A stretch of DNA of 64,000 bases from Burkholderia sp. WSM2232 (GCF_000472545.1 NZ_AWZV01000017.1:62001-126000), one strand, 5' to 3'; positions 54,164 to 63,196 are shown, numbered from the stretch's first letter. The notes: generated from the sequence alone by a model not told the origin. Program-made: numbers and translations.

Positions 54164-55939
54164 TTACTCCTCGTCGTCTTCCTGGACGTCGCCCGAGGGC
54201 ATGCCGTAGCGCTTGACCAGCTCGGCCTTGAAGCCTGCGAGCGTTTTCTGTTCATCGCAGAGTTGATACAGATAGCTCAACTGCGACGGCCAGTCTTTCA
54301 GCTCCTCGGCGAAGATTTTCAGCCGCTCGACGGTATCGAAGGCGGCGGCCGTGTCGCCACTTAACGCCTGTAGCACCGCATAACGACGCAGCACCGTCTC
54401 GCCCGGCAGGAGCGCCATCGCCTGACGGTGCATTGCCAGCTTGTGTTGAAGGTCCATCGAGTTCATCGGCAAAAGCGTTGCCATGCCGTACCCACCCCAT
54501 GCCCTGAACAGGAACGACGGTTCAGCGCGATATTGCTCAGCGGGCCGGGAGCCGTAGTACAGCACTTCCGCGCGCGCGTAATCGCGATACACCGGATACA
54601 GCGCGGCAATGCTGCCGAACACGATCGCAGCGAACACGCCGAATGACAGCCGCGCGGGCACGAGCCGCAGCGGACGTGTCTCGAGCAACCCGAACACAAA
54701 CATGGCAGGCAGCAGGAAGAACATGTACTGCTGTGGATATTCGACGAGCGCATGCATGACGAGCACGCCAATCAGCGCAATGCCGAACACGCGGGCCGCG
54801 CTTTGCGGCGCACGCACGACGCGCACGAGCCACGCAACGAGGCCGAACAGCACGATCGCGAGGCCGATCAGACCGGTCTTCGCGAGCAGGTCGATAAAAA
54901 TGTCGTGCGAGTTGTTGGCGATCTCCACGCCGCCGAGCGTCTTCGCGAACTGGTACTGATAGCTCGGAAACTCGCCCCAGCCGACACCTAGCAGCGGATG
55001 CGTGCGGAACATCGTCCAGCCGTATTTCCACAGCGCGAGCCGCGGCGCGATCTGGCCGGCGTCCTTGAAGCGGTCCGCCGCGGACTGCCCGAGCTCGAGG
55101 TGATAGCGCACATTGGCCCAACGAATCAGCGCATTGACGACGAAGAACAGCACCGCAAGCGCAAGCGGAATAAGCCATTGCCGATGGCTGCGGCGCAGCT
55201 GCGGTTCGGCGCGCGTTTGTACCAACGCCATCCAGAACCCGGCCACGACGATCACGCCCATCTGCAGCCACGGACCACGCGAAACGGTCAACGCGAGCCC
55301 CACCGCGAAAATGGTCGACGCGAGCGCCCAGATCGCGACGGCGATCCGGCGTGTCTGCACGAGGTACAGCGCGCCCGCCATCGCGAACGCGATGTAGGTG
55401 GCGAGGTGATTCGCCTGCGCCATGTTGCCGAATGGCCGACGCTCCACCGTCACGTTATACGCGACGACGAGCGGCGACACGCGCGCCTCGAGATGAAAGA
55501 GCTGAATGACCTGGCAGAACACCGCAAACAATCCGCCAACAACGAGTGCGCAAGCCGCCCAGCGCAACGCGTTTTCACCGAGCTTTGCGCGCGCGAAGCC
55601 ATAGCCCGCATGCGTCGCCATGAAGGCGGCCAGCAGGAAACCGCCGCCGAGCCAGTTCATCGACGGCTGCGAGACCGGCAGCAATACCGATTGCGCGACC
55701 AGCAGCAGGCCGAACAGCAACGGCACAAGTGCCACCACAGGCGAAGCAAAAGCCACGCGAGGCTGCGAGCCCGCCACCAGCAGGACCACGCCGGCGCCCA
55801 TCAGCAGGTACAGCGCGAGGGCTGTGAATTCGGCGTAGAACGTTGGAATCGGGTACGTGTGGTTGACGACTGCATAAGGCAGCACCAACGCGAGAGCCAA
55901 CAGAACGAGAGAAAGGTAGCGCGCGAAAGGTGTGGGCAT
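54164..55939 (-). CDS. pglL: PglL-family protein O-oligosaccharyltransferase
   Basis: This 591-residue inner-membrane protein has about twelve membrane helices and a large periplasmic loop (about residues 280-350) with the Wzy_C-type motifs GVGWGEFPSYQYQFAKTLGG and NSHDIFIDLLAKTGLIG. A soluble C-terminal region follows from about residue 440. This pattern is that of PglL/O-antigen-ligase enzymes that transfer a lipid-linked glycan en bloc to Ser/Thr of periplasmic proteins. It lies 362 bp downstream of pilA on the same strand, and pilins are classic substrates. Confidence 0.88.
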   Translation of the reverse strand: MPTPFARYLSLVLLALALVLPYAVVNHTYPIPTFYAEFTALALYLLMGAGVVLLVAGSQPRVAFASPVVALVPLLFGLLLVAQSVLLPVSQPSMNWLGGGFLLAAFMATHAGYGFARAKLGENALRWAACALVVGGLFAVFCQVIQLFHLEARVSPLVVAYNVTVERRPFGNMAQANHLATYIAFAMAGALYLVQTRRIAVAIWALASTIFAVGLALTVSRGPWLQMGVIVVAGFWMALVQTRAEPQLRRSHRQWLIPLALAVLFFVVNALIRWANVRYHLELGQSAADRFKDAGQIAPRLALWKYGWTMFRTHPLLGVGWGEFPSYQYQFAKTLGGVEIANNSHDIFIDLLAKTGLIGLAIVLFGLVAWLVRVVRAPQSAARVFGIALIGVLVMHALVEYPQQYMFFLLPAMFVFGLLETRPLRLVPARLSFGVFAAIVFGSIAALYPVYRDYARAEVLYYGSRPAEQYRAEPSFLFRAWGGYGMATLLPMNSMDLQHKLAMHRQAMALLPGETVLRRYAVLQALSGDTAAAFDTVERLKIFAEELKDWPSQLSYLYQLCDEQKTLAGFKAELVKRYGMPSGDVQEDDEE

Positions 55940-56301
55940 CGAGTAAGCGGGTGGGCGTCAGCAACCGGCGCACTATACAAAAAATTCCTTCTTCTGTGCG
56001 CCGGCTGGCCTGAAATATCCCGAAAATCATCGATTTACGCGCGAATCGTTAGCTTCTGGCGCGTGTCGCATGTGCGGCGCGTGCGGCGCGTGCGGCGCGT
56101 GCGGCGCGTGTGGCGCGTGTGGCGCATGTCCCGCATGTCCTGCACGTCCCACATGTCTCGCATGTCCCACATGTCCCGCATGTCGCGCGTGTGCCCCAGA
56201 CGACGCACGTCACCCAGGATCGCGCTGGTCACGCGCGTCACTCATGTCGCGCATGTCGCGCAGATCACGCACATGACGCAGCGTCAGTTTCGTCAGCTGC
56301 G
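55940..56301. other. 362-bp pilA-pglL spacer with a 9-bp-period array
   Basis: About 135 bp of this gap is a 9-bp tandem array (56060-56194), followed by a more degraded continuation to about 56290. No ribosome-binding site or domain-like translation was found; the region looks non-coding. Confidence 0.6.
56060..56194. repeat. 9-bp tandem repeat array (15 units) downstream of pilA
   Basis: Fifteen 9-mers include three CGCGTGCGG and two CGCGTGTGG copies, and CGCATGTCC or CACATGTCC variants. The variants are ordered along the array (GTGCGG, then GTGTGG, then ATGTCC), suggesting stepwise expansion from successively mutated units. Confidence 0.9.
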
Positions 56302-56934
56302 TCACGCGCGACACTCCGGCGGCGCGAGGTTCGAGGGCAGCGTGGGCGCCTGCGCGGGAGTCGGCCCCGCACCTGGCGCAGGCAACGACGACGCGGTCTT
56401 GCCGCCAGCGAAGCATTCCCACGCGAGCGCGCCCGCCTGGACCGAGCCCTTCGTCAATGCGACGCGCGCCGTGGGCGCATCGATGTTGTCAGGCACCGAC
56501 GGCACGAGCGTGATTGTGTTGGAACCGGCCGGCGCAACACGCGTCGTAAAGGCGACAGTGATCTGGCCGCTGTCGTCGTCGATACGAACTGATTCCACGT
56601 TGCGGGTGGCCGGCGGCGACGCGTAGCCTCCGCCGAACGCGTTGCCGCTCGCTGCGTTTTCCGAAACGGCGAGTCTCGCCGAGGCCGCGAGCGACAGGCC
56701 CTCGCCCACGCGGCTGCGCGCAAGATAGTCCTGGTACGCGGGAATCGCATAGGCGGCAATCACGCCCACAATAGCCAGCACGATCATCAGCTCGATAAGC
56801 GTGAAGCCGAAACCGAGGCGCGAGCCGACACGGCGACACGCTCGCGCGAATCTCGCGGACCAGCGCGTTCGCGCAGGCCGCAAGTGCGCCCGGGCGGCGT
56901 GCGAATAAGGGGAAGAGGGCAAGGTAACGATCAT
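56302..56934 (-). CDS. pilA: Type IV major pilin-like protein with long leader
   Basis: This 210-residue prepilin has cleavage site G43/F44 (GFG then FTLIELMIV), with Glu at mature position 5. The hydrophobic helix continues to about residue 70 (AIVGVIAAYAIPAYQDYLAR). The leader of 43 residues, Arg-rich, is much longer than the usual 6-15. AGGAG precedes the ATG at 56934, supporting this start. A C-terminal disulfide loop is formed by Cys in AWECFAGG and PPECRA, enclosing a Pro/Ala/Ser-rich segment that could be O-glycosylated. The adjacent pglL fits this. Confidence 0.88.
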   Translation of the reverse strand: MIVTLPSSPYSHAARAHLRPARTRWSARFARACRRVGSRLGFGFTLIELMIVLAIVGVIAAYAIPAYQDYLARSRVGEGLSLAASARLAVSENAASGNAFGGGYASPPATRNVESVRIDDDSGQITVAFTTRVAPAGSNTITLVPSVPDNIDAPTARVALTKGSVQAGALAWECFAGGKTASSLPAPGAGPTPAQAPTLPSNLAPPECRA

Positions 56935-56954
56935 CAGCAGGCTCCTGAAACGAA

Positions 56955-56988
56955 AAGCGCCTGCTCCGCGAATCGGGAACAGGCGCTT
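56955..56988 (-). terminator. Terminator between the TerC-family gene and pilA
   Basis: Stem AAGCGCCTG ... CAGGCGCTT, extended by partly paired bases, is followed leftward by TTTTCGTTT (complement of AAACGAAAA). It lies 82 bp past the TerC stop and just before the pilA start, so the pilin has its own promoter or relies on read-through. Confidence 0.82.
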
Positions 56989-57070
56989 GCATCGTAGCGA
57001 GCGACGCTCGTATCAGACAGTCAGCCAGATGGCTAACGTCGAGGTCTCAAAACTCATGCTCTGCCCGGCT

Positions 57071-57775
57071 TCAGGCCGCCGCGGACCGTGCGTTGCGGCG
57101 CTTGATCACATAGCCAAGGATTACGACGAAGAGCGCGCCTGCAACGCTCATCCCATATTCGGCGAGCGGCGTGTCGAGGACCGGCCAGCGGTCGCCGGCA
57201 GGATCGTTGACGATCAGCCCGCCCGCGATCCAGCCAAGCAGTGCTGCGCCCAACGTGATGACGATAGGGAAACGGTCCAGCAGCTTGAGTACGAGCTGGC
57301 TGCCCCACACGATCAGCGGAATGCTCACTACCAGACCGAAGATCACCAGCGCAAGGCGATGCTCCGGGTCGGCGGCCTCGGCCGCGCCCGCGATCGCGAT
57401 CACGTTGTCTAGACTCATGACGGCATCCGCGACGATGATCGTTTTGATCGCCGAGACCAGCTTGTCGGCAGGCTTCACGTTCTCATGCGCGTCGTGCGCC
57501 GGCGCCATCAGACGCACGCCGATCCACAGCAGCAGCAGCCCGCCCGCGAATTTCAGCAAGGGCACGTCGAGCAACGCGACCGCGAACGCAATCAGGATGA
57601 CGCGCAGCAGAATCGCCCCTGCCGTGCCCCACAGCACGCCCTTGGTGCGCTGCGCAGGCGGCAGGTTGCGGCAGGCGAGCGCGATCACGACGGCGTTGTC
57701 GCCACCGAGCAGGATGTCGATGACAATAATCTGGAAGACTGCGCCCCAGTGGAGCGTGGCGAGGAACTCGAGCAT
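57071..57775 (-). CDS. TerC-family integral membrane protein (YjbE/YceF-type)
   Basis: This 234-residue inner-membrane protein has about seven helices with the paired acidic motifs of the family: VIDILLGGDNAVVIALAC near the N-terminus and VADAVMSLDNVIAIAGAAE in the middle. TerC-family members are implicated in Mn(II) export and metalation of secreted proteins. The C-terminus is short and basic. It is flanked on both sides by terminators, so it is a single-gene unit between sucD and pilA. Confidence 0.9.
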   Translation of the reverse strand: MLEFLATLHWGAVFQIIVIDILLGGDNAVVIALACRNLPPAQRTKGVLWGTAGAILLRVILIAFAVALLDVPLLKFAGGLLLLWIGVRLMAPAHDAHENVKPADKLVSAIKTIIVADAVMSLDNVIAIAGAAEAADPEHRLALVIFGLVVSIPLIVWGSQLVLKLLDRFPIVITLGAALLGWIAGGLIVNDPAGDRWPVLDTPLAEYGMSVAGALFVVILGYVIKRRNARSAAA

Positions 57776-57813
57776 GAGCGAAAGAATAAGAAGAAACAGG
57801 AGGCGCGGCCAAT

Positions 57814-57848
57814 AAAAAAGCGGAGGAGTGTTTCACTCCCCCGCTTTG
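57814..57848 (-). terminator. Second (distal) terminator after sucD
   Basis: A stem of AAAGCGG, one mismatch, GGAGTG paired with CACTCC, mismatch, CCGCTTT and loop TTT is followed leftward by TTTTTT. It lies about 70 bp past the sucD stop. Confidence 0.85.
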
Positions 57849-57884
57849 AGCCGCACGCTAACGAAAGGATCTCGTAAGCGTATC

Positions 57885-57909
57885 AAAAAAGGCGCCGCAA
57901 CTGGGCGCC
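57885..57909 (-). terminator. First (proximal) terminator after sucD
   Basis: GGCGCC at 57904-57909 and 57891-57896 form a 6-bp stem, followed leftward by TTTTTT (complement of 57885-57890). Two tandem terminators after sucD suggest strong transcription of the operon. Confidence 0.8.
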
Positions 57910-57918
57910 AGTTTCGAT

Positions 57919-58800
57919 TTACAACATCGCCTTCAGAAGACGCGCCATTTCCGACGGGTTCTTCGTGACCTTGATGCCGCAGGCGTCCATGATTTCCAGC
58001 TTGGCTTCAGCCGTATCCGCACCGCCCGAGATCAGCGCGCCGGCGTGGCCCATGCGCTTGCCCGGAGGCGCCGTAACGCCGGCGATGAAGCCGACCACCG
58101 GCTTCTTCATGTTGTCCTTGATCCAGTGCGCCGCATTCGCTTCGTCCGGACCGCCGATCTCGCCGATCATGATGACGGCGTCCGTATCCGGATCGTCGTT
58201 GAACATCTTCATCACGTCGATGTGCTTCAGACCGTTGATCGGGTCGCCGCCGATACCGACTGCCGACGACTGACCGAGACCGATCGCCGTCAACTGGCCG
58301 ACTGCTTCGTACGTCAGCGTGCCCGAACGCGACACGACGCCGATGCGGCCCTTGCGGTGAATGTGACCCGGCATGATGCCGATCTTCAGTTCGTCCGGCG
58401 TGATCGTGCCCGGGCAGTTCGGTCCGAGCAGCAGCGTCTTGCGGTTTTCGCGACGCATACGGTCCTTGATCTCGATCATGTCGCGCACGGGAATACCTTC
58501 CGTGATACAGATCGCGAGATCCAGATCGGCTTCGACCGCTTCCCAGATTGCAGCAGCAGCGCCTGCCGGCGGAACGTAGATCACCGACACGGTTGCGCCC
58601 GTTTCAGCCTTGGCTTCCGCGACGCTCGCGTAGATCGGAATGCCTTCGAAGTCTTCGCCGGCACGCTTCGGGTTCACGCCTGCCACGTAGGCTTCGCGGC
58701 CGTTTGCGTATTCACGGCAAGCACGCGTGTGGAACTGACCGGTCTTGCCGGTGATGCCCTGCGTGATGACCTTGGTGTCTTTGTTAATCAGAATCGACAT
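57919..58800 (-). CDS. sucD: Succinate-CoA ligase, ADP-forming, alpha subunit
   Basis: This 293-residue TCA-cycle subunit binds CoA and carries the phosphohistidine. Features are the CoA-binding GITGKTGQFHTRACREY, the YVPPAGAAAAI loop, LLGPNCPGTITPDE and the active His in RMGHAGALISGGADTAE. It works with SucC, encoded 137 bp upstream on the same strand. Two tandem terminators follow. Confidence 0.98.
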   Translation of the reverse strand: MSILINKDTKVITQGITGKTGQFHTRACREYANGREAYVAGVNPKRAGEDFEGIPIYASVAEAKAETGATVSVIYVPPAGAAAAIWEAVEADLDLAICITEGIPVRDMIEIKDRMRRENRKTLLLGPNCPGTITPDELKIGIMPGHIHRKGRIGVVSRSGTLTYEAVGQLTAIGLGQSSAVGIGGDPINGLKHIDVMKMFNDDPDTDAVIMIGEIGGPDEANAAHWIKDNMKKPVVGFIAGVTAPPGKRMGHAGALISGGADTAEAKLEIMDACGIKVTKNPSEMARLLKAML

Positions 58801-58937
58801 GTATTGACCTCTGTTCGTTTGGCGCCGCCCGGTGGCGTGACGCGGCGAAATGTTCTTCGCCCGCGCCGCTCATGCAGCACACGGGCGGCGCCATTCGTAA
58901 TCCTGGTTAATCCTCGTAAGTGCGCTCGGAGTCTGGC

Positions 58938-60107
58938 TTACGCCTTACCCGCAGCAGCCGCGACGACCTTCTGAGCCGCTTCTTCCATGCTGTCGGCCGA
59001 AATGATCGGCAGGCCGGATTCAGCGAGCATCTTCTTGCCCAGGTCTTCGTTGGTGCCCTTCATGCGGACCACGAGCGGCACCTTGAGCGACACGGCCTTC
59101 GACGCCGCGATCACGCCTTCCGCGATCACGTCGCAACGCATGATGCCGCCGAAGATGTTGACCAGAATTGCGGTCAGGTTCGGGTTCTTCAGCATGATCT
59201 TGAAGGCTTCCGTGACCTTCTCCGTCGTGGCGCCGCCGCCCACGTCGAGGAAGTTCGCCGGTTCGCCGCCGAACAGCTTGATGGTGTCCATCGTCGCCAT
59301 TGCGAGGCCCGCGCCGTTCACCAGACAGCCGATGTTGCCGTCGAGCGAGATGTACGCGAGGTCGAACTTCGACGCCTCGACTTCAGCCGGATCTTCTTCG
59401 TCCAGATCGCGGTACGCGACGATTTCCGGATGACGGAACAGCGCGTTCGAGTCGAAGTTGAACTTGGCGTCGAGCGCGATGACCTTGCCGTCGCCGGTCA
59501 GGATCAGCGGGTTGATTTCGGCGAGCGACGCGTCGGTTTCCCAGAACGCCTTATAGAGGCCTTGCAGGATGGCGCGCGCTTGCGGAATCGAAGCGTCGGG
59601 CACGCCGATCTTCTTCGCGAGGTCGTCTGCTTCCGCGTCCTTCAGGCCGGTCGACGGGTCCACGGCAACCTTGTGGATCAGCTCGGGCGTCTTTTCCGCG
59701 ACTTCTTCGACGTCCATGCCGCCTTCGCTCGAGGCCATCACGACGATCTTCTGCGAAACGCGGTCGATCACGAGGCCGACATACAGTTCCTTCTTGATGT
59801 CAGCGCCTTCTTCGATCAGCAGACGGTTCACCTTCTGCCCTTCCGGACCGGTCTGGTGCGTGACGAGCTGCATGCCGAGGATCTGGTTCGCGTACTCGCG
59901 AACCTGGTCCAGCGACTTGGCAACCTTCACGCCGCCACCCTTGCCACGGCCACCCGCGTGGATCTGAGCCTTCACGACCCAAACCGGGCCGCCGAGCTCT
60001 TCCGCGGCCTTGACCGCATCATCCACCGAGAAGACCGGCTTGCCGCGCGGTACCGCGACGCCGAATTTCCGCAGGATTTCCTTACCCTGGTACTCGTGAA
60101 TCTTCAT
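58938..60107 (-). CDS. sucC: Succinate-CoA ligase, ADP-forming, beta subunit
   Basis: This 389-residue ATP-grasp subunit starts MKIHEYQGKEILRKFGVAVPRG and has VKAQIHAGGRGKGGGVKVAKS, the metal-binding LAEINPLILTGDG, and NIFGGIMRCDVIAEGVI near the end. It confers nucleotide specificity and catalyses succinyl-CoA to succinate conversion with SucD. The gene upstream (DUF2889) ends 29 bp before its start, so it may be co-transcribed with recA-recX-DUF2889 as well as from its own promoter. Confidence 0.98.
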   Translation of the reverse strand: MKIHEYQGKEILRKFGVAVPRGKPVFSVDDAVKAAEELGGPVWVVKAQIHAGGRGKGGGVKVAKSLDQVREYANQILGMQLVTHQTGPEGQKVNRLLIEEGADIKKELYVGLVIDRVSQKIVVMASSEGGMDVEEVAEKTPELIHKVAVDPSTGLKDAEADDLAKKIGVPDASIPQARAILQGLYKAFWETDASLAEINPLILTGDGKVIALDAKFNFDSNALFRHPEIVAYRDLDEEDPAEVEASKFDLAYISLDGNIGCLVNGAGLAMATMDTIKLFGGEPANFLDVGGGATTEKVTEAFKIMLKNPNLTAILVNIFGGIMRCDVIAEGVIAASKAVSLKVPLVVRMKGTNEDLGKKMLAESGLPIISADSMEEAAQKVVAAAAGKA

Positions 60108-60136
60108 GCGTGATTCCCTTCAGTCTGAGAGTTGGA

Positions 60137-60841
60137 TTAAACATCGCTTCCGCTACCGTCCAACATGCCGGGCGCATTGCCCCTGCCTTCGTGGCGGGCC
60201 GCCCCGTTGTCTGGCGATGCCGGGCGGTCAGCTGGGCGTGGCGCATGGCCATACCAGCGCGGGTAAAACTGCTGCACTGCCTCCCCGTCGAAACGCAGCG
60301 CCTGGCAGCGTCCCAACTGGAATGGCGGTTTATCGTTTAAACGTTCGGCATTCCCGTCGGCCGACCCGTTTTCCGAACTTGCACTGCCGCCTTGCGTGTC
60401 GTCACCGGTGTTCCAAACGTCGCCGGCAAACGCCTGGATAGCGGCGGTTGGCAGGATCGCGCACAACTCCGTGAGATGCGTGCAGCCGGCCGTGCCGGCC
60501 AGCAAACGGGCAGCATCGCGACGGAAGTTGTGGAACAGATTGAGCCCGATGAGGGCACGGTAGGCGGGATTGCTGGCTTGGCAGAGCCCAGGATAGGGCA
60601 CCCAGTCGGACGACGCCTCGGCGTCGACGACATTGAGCTTGCGATCGATGGTGATGCGAAGCCAGAGTTCATGGATCGGTTGACCATTGGGCCGGACGCC
60701 CGACGCAAGTACCACGTCGCGTGGCTTTTCGTCGGTCAGGCACGCTTCCACATCCCACAGGCCGTCGTCTCGCTCATAAGCTTCCGCTCGGATTGCGCGG
60801 CGATGGCGCAATTGACGGGACACTGGCGAGGAAAGCGGCAT
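60137..60841 (-). CDS. DUF2889-domain protein
   Basis: This 234-residue protein begins MPLSSPVSRQLRHRRAIRAE and contains ERDDGLWDVEACLTDEKPRD, GVRPNGQPIHELWLRITID and CTHLTELCAILPTAAIQAFAG, the conserved core of DUF2889. Several Cys and His in the second half could bind a metal. The last 30 residues are variable. No function is known to me. It lies between recX and sucC, a placement I recall as typical for Burkholderiales, which favours a housekeeping role. Confidence 0.85.
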   Translation of the reverse strand: MPLSSPVSRQLRHRRAIRAEAYERDDGLWDVEACLTDEKPRDVVLASGVRPNGQPIHELWLRITIDRKLNVVDAEASSDWVPYPGLCQASNPAYRALIGLNLFHNFRRDAARLLAGTAGCTHLTELCAILPTAAIQAFAGDVWNTGDDTQGGSASSENGSADGNAERLNDKPPFQLGRCQALRFDGEAVQQFYPRWYGHAPRPADRPASPDNGAARHEGRGNAPGMLDGSGSDV

Positions 60842-61065
60842 GCGGAAAGGAAAGGCCGAATTGGAAAACGCGTGAATTTTAGCATACTGGGTATTCGAGA
60901 CAGCCCGGAATGCGGCGGAGACGGCCTCCGGCCGGTTATCGGCGGGGTTATGGCCGGGATGGCCGGTGCAGGGATAGTTGGCTCGCCACTGCCGGCGACG
61001 CGCTTTGCTGCTATTGCACCGCTGGCGTGCCGCCGATTCACCTGAATCGCCACGCTATTGCGGTG

Positions 61066-62115
61066 CTATTCGCCGCTCCACTCTTCGTCGATACCCTTGA
61101 GAATTTTGCCGATCGTCGCGCCCGAAAAACCGCGCGACGCGAGAAAGCGCGCCTGCTTCGCGCGCTCAGCCGGGGTTTGCGGAAGCTGACCGAATTTCTT
61201 ACGCCACACAGCCTGAGCGCGCGCCAGTTCGGTTTCGCGCAGCTGAGCGCTCGCCTCCTCGACCAGCGCCTGATCTACCGCGTGCTGCTTCAATTCGCCG
61301 ACGATCCGGCTCGCGCCAAGCCGCGACGAGCGGCGATGGATGAGGCTTTCGGCAAACCGCGAATCGGACAGCCAGTTCTCGGCCTCCAACGTGTCGAGCA
61401 GCGTATCGAGAGAGTCGCTTTCTTCGACGAAGGGTTTCAGCTTGCGCGCGAGTTCGCTGCGGCTGTACTCACGACGCGACAGATAGCCGAGCGCACGCCC
61501 TTTGAGGGAACGTGCGGGGCGCGCGGATTTTTTCGACTGGCTTAGGCCCGGCAGGGAGGCGCCAGGCTGACCGGTGCCACGAGGCGCGCTGGTGCGATCG
61601 AAGTCGGTGGGTTCGCCGGGAGCCTGGGGGTTGCCGGGGGTGTAAGCGTTGCCGGGAGTGTAGGCGTTGTCGGGGGCGCCGCGAGAGCCCAGGGAATTGC
61701 GGAAGCCAGATGAGCGAGATGAACCGCGTGCGCCGGACGAACCACGTGCACTCGAGGAGCCACGTGAGCGCGTATAGACAGGCTCCGCCGACTCGCCAGA
61801 CTGCGTTTCGGGAAATTGACCGCGCCGCGGAGCACCACCTGCGGCGCGATCATGTGCGTCGAACGACTCGAAGGGATCGAAGGGATCGAGAGGAGCGGGA
61901 GGGTCAAACGGATCCGAGGGGCCGGACCGATCCGAGGAATGCGACGAATGTGAGGAACACGACGAATACCAAGAGGCCGGCACATGCGCTGACGCTGACC
62001 GATGCGCCGACCGATCCGCTGCCCGCTCCGGGGGCTCCACTGAAGAATCGCTGTCATCACGCGGGCCGCCCGTGTTGCGTCCGGTGTCGGACAAAGGCCG
62101 GCCCTTGCGTATCAC
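61066..62115 (-). CDS. recX: RecX recombination regulator with long disordered N-terminal extension
   Basis: The last 150 residues (about 200-349) are a complete RecX domain of helical repeats: ALGYLSRREYSRSELARKL, then ENWLSDSRFAESLIHRRSS and the final RFLASRGFSGATIGKILKG. RecX binds and caps RecA filaments. The first 185 residues are predicted to be disordered: Ser/Arg/Gly/Pro-rich, with acidic DPFDP repeats and a tandem NAYTPG. The start is a GTG at 62115, seven bases after the recA stop; no later Met or strong site offers a shorter protein. Most RecX proteins are 150-270 residues, so 349 is long. Confidence 0.9.
   Translation of the reverse strand: MIRKGRPLSDTGRNTGGPRDDSDSSVEPPERAADRSAHRSASAHVPASWYSSCSSHSSHSSDRSGPSDPFDPPAPLDPFDPFESFDAHDRAAGGAPRRGQFPETQSGESAEPVYTRSRGSSSARGSSGARGSSRSSGFRNSLGSRGAPDNAYTPGNAYTPGNPQAPGEPTDFDRTSAPRGTGQPGASLPGLSQSKKSARPARSLKGRALGYLSRREYSRSELARKLKPFVEESDSLDTLLDTLEAENWLSDSRFAESLIHRRSSRLGASRIVGELKQHAVDQALVEEASAQLRETELARAQAVWRKKFGQLPQTPAERAKQARFLASRGFSGATIGKILKGIDEEWSGE
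61628..61672. repeat. 18-bp in-frame repeat in the recX leader region
   Basis: Two and a half copies of an 18-bp unit (read leftward it encodes NAYTPG) lie in the disordered part of recX. The length keeps the frame. Confidence 0.7.
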
Positions 62116-62122
62116 GGGGTGA

Positions 62123-63196
62123 TTACTCTTCGTCCGCGACTTCCGCGCCTGCGCCGGTCACTGCCTCGGCCATGGCGTTCACGCCCAGCGATTCGCGGAT
62201 GCGGTTTTCGATTTCACGAGCGATGTCCGGATTCTCGCGCAGGAATTCACGCGCGTTGTCCTTACCCTGGCCAATACGCTCGCCGTTATAGCTGTACCAG
62301 GCGCCGGCCTTGTCGACGATCTTGGCTTGCACGCCCAAGTCGATGATTTCGCCCTGACGCGAGATACCCTCGCCGTACAGAATGTCAAAAATCGCCTCGC
62401 GGAACGGCGGCGAAACCTTGTTCTTCACGACCTTGACGCGCGTTTCGTTGCCGATTACTTCGTCGTTCTTCTTGATCGAGCCGATACGGCGAATATCCAG
62501 ACGCACCGACGCATAGAACTTCAGCGCGTTACCGCCGGTGGTGGTTTCCGGATTGCCGAACATCACGCCGATCTTCATGCGGATCTGGTTGATGAAGATC
62601 ACGAGGCAATTCGTACGCTTGATGGTACCCGTCAGCTTGCGCAGCGCCTGCGACATAAGACGCGCTTGCAGACCCGGCAGCGAGTCGCCCATTTCACCTT
62701 CGATTTCCGCCTTCGGCACGAGCGCCGCGACCGAGTCGATCACGATCATGTCGATGGAGCCCGAGCGCACCAGCGCGTCAGCAATTTCCAGAGCCTGCTC
62801 GCCCGTGTCCGGCTGCGAAACCAGCAGGTCGCTCACATTTACGCCGAGCTTGCCCGCATATTGAATGTCCAGCGCGTGCTCCGCGTCGATAAACGCCGCC
62901 GTGCCGCCGAGTTTTTGCATTTCGGCGATCACCTGGAGTGTCAGCGTGGTTTTACCCGACGACTCCGGACCGTAGATTTCGACCACGCGGCCGCGCGGCA
63001 AACCGCCGACGCCAAGCGCGATATCGAGGCCGAGCGATCCCGTGGAAACGACCTGGATGTCTTCGACCACCTCACCTGCGCCGAGCCGCATGACCGACCC
63101 TTTGCCGAACTGCTTTTCGATCTGCGCGAGGGCGGCAGCGAGTGCCTTGCTCTTTTCAGCAGTCAGTCCAGCCGAGCCTTTCTTGCTTTCTTCCAT
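62123..63196 (-). CDS. recA: Recombinase A
   Basis: This 357-residue recombinase has Walker A GPESSGKTT (residues 76-84), the MAW/L1 region with EIEGEMGDSLPGLQARLMSQ, the L2 loop FGNPETTTGGNALKFY and an acidic C-terminus. It catalyses strand exchange and triggers LexA cleavage. The start at 63196 (MEESKKGSAGL) follows AAGGACG. A perfect LexA box lies 82 bp upstream over the promoter. recX follows after seven bases. Confidence 0.98.
   Translation of the reverse strand: MEESKKGSAGLTAEKSKALAAALAQIEKQFGKGSVMRLGAGEVVEDIQVVSTGSLGLDIALGVGGLPRGRVVEIYGPESSGKTTLTLQVIAEMQKLGGTAAFIDAEHALDIQYAGKLGVNVSDLLVSQPDTGEQALEIADALVRSGSIDMIVIDSVAALVPKAEIEGEMGDSLPGLQARLMSQALRKLTGTIKRTNCLVIFINQIRMKIGVMFGNPETTTGGNALKFYASVRLDIRRIGSIKKNDEVIGNETRVKVVKNKVSPPFREAIFDILYGEGISRQGEIIDLGVQAKIVDKAGAWYSYNGERIGQGKDNAREFLRENPDIAREIENRIRESLGVNAMAEAVTGAGAEVADEE

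Noticed and set aside
56035..56241. Met/Arg/Asp-rich repeat peptide reading leftward through the pilA-pglL spacer
   Set aside because: The apparent peptide is just the 9-bp array translated; all frames of the array are open, and there is no ribosome-binding site.
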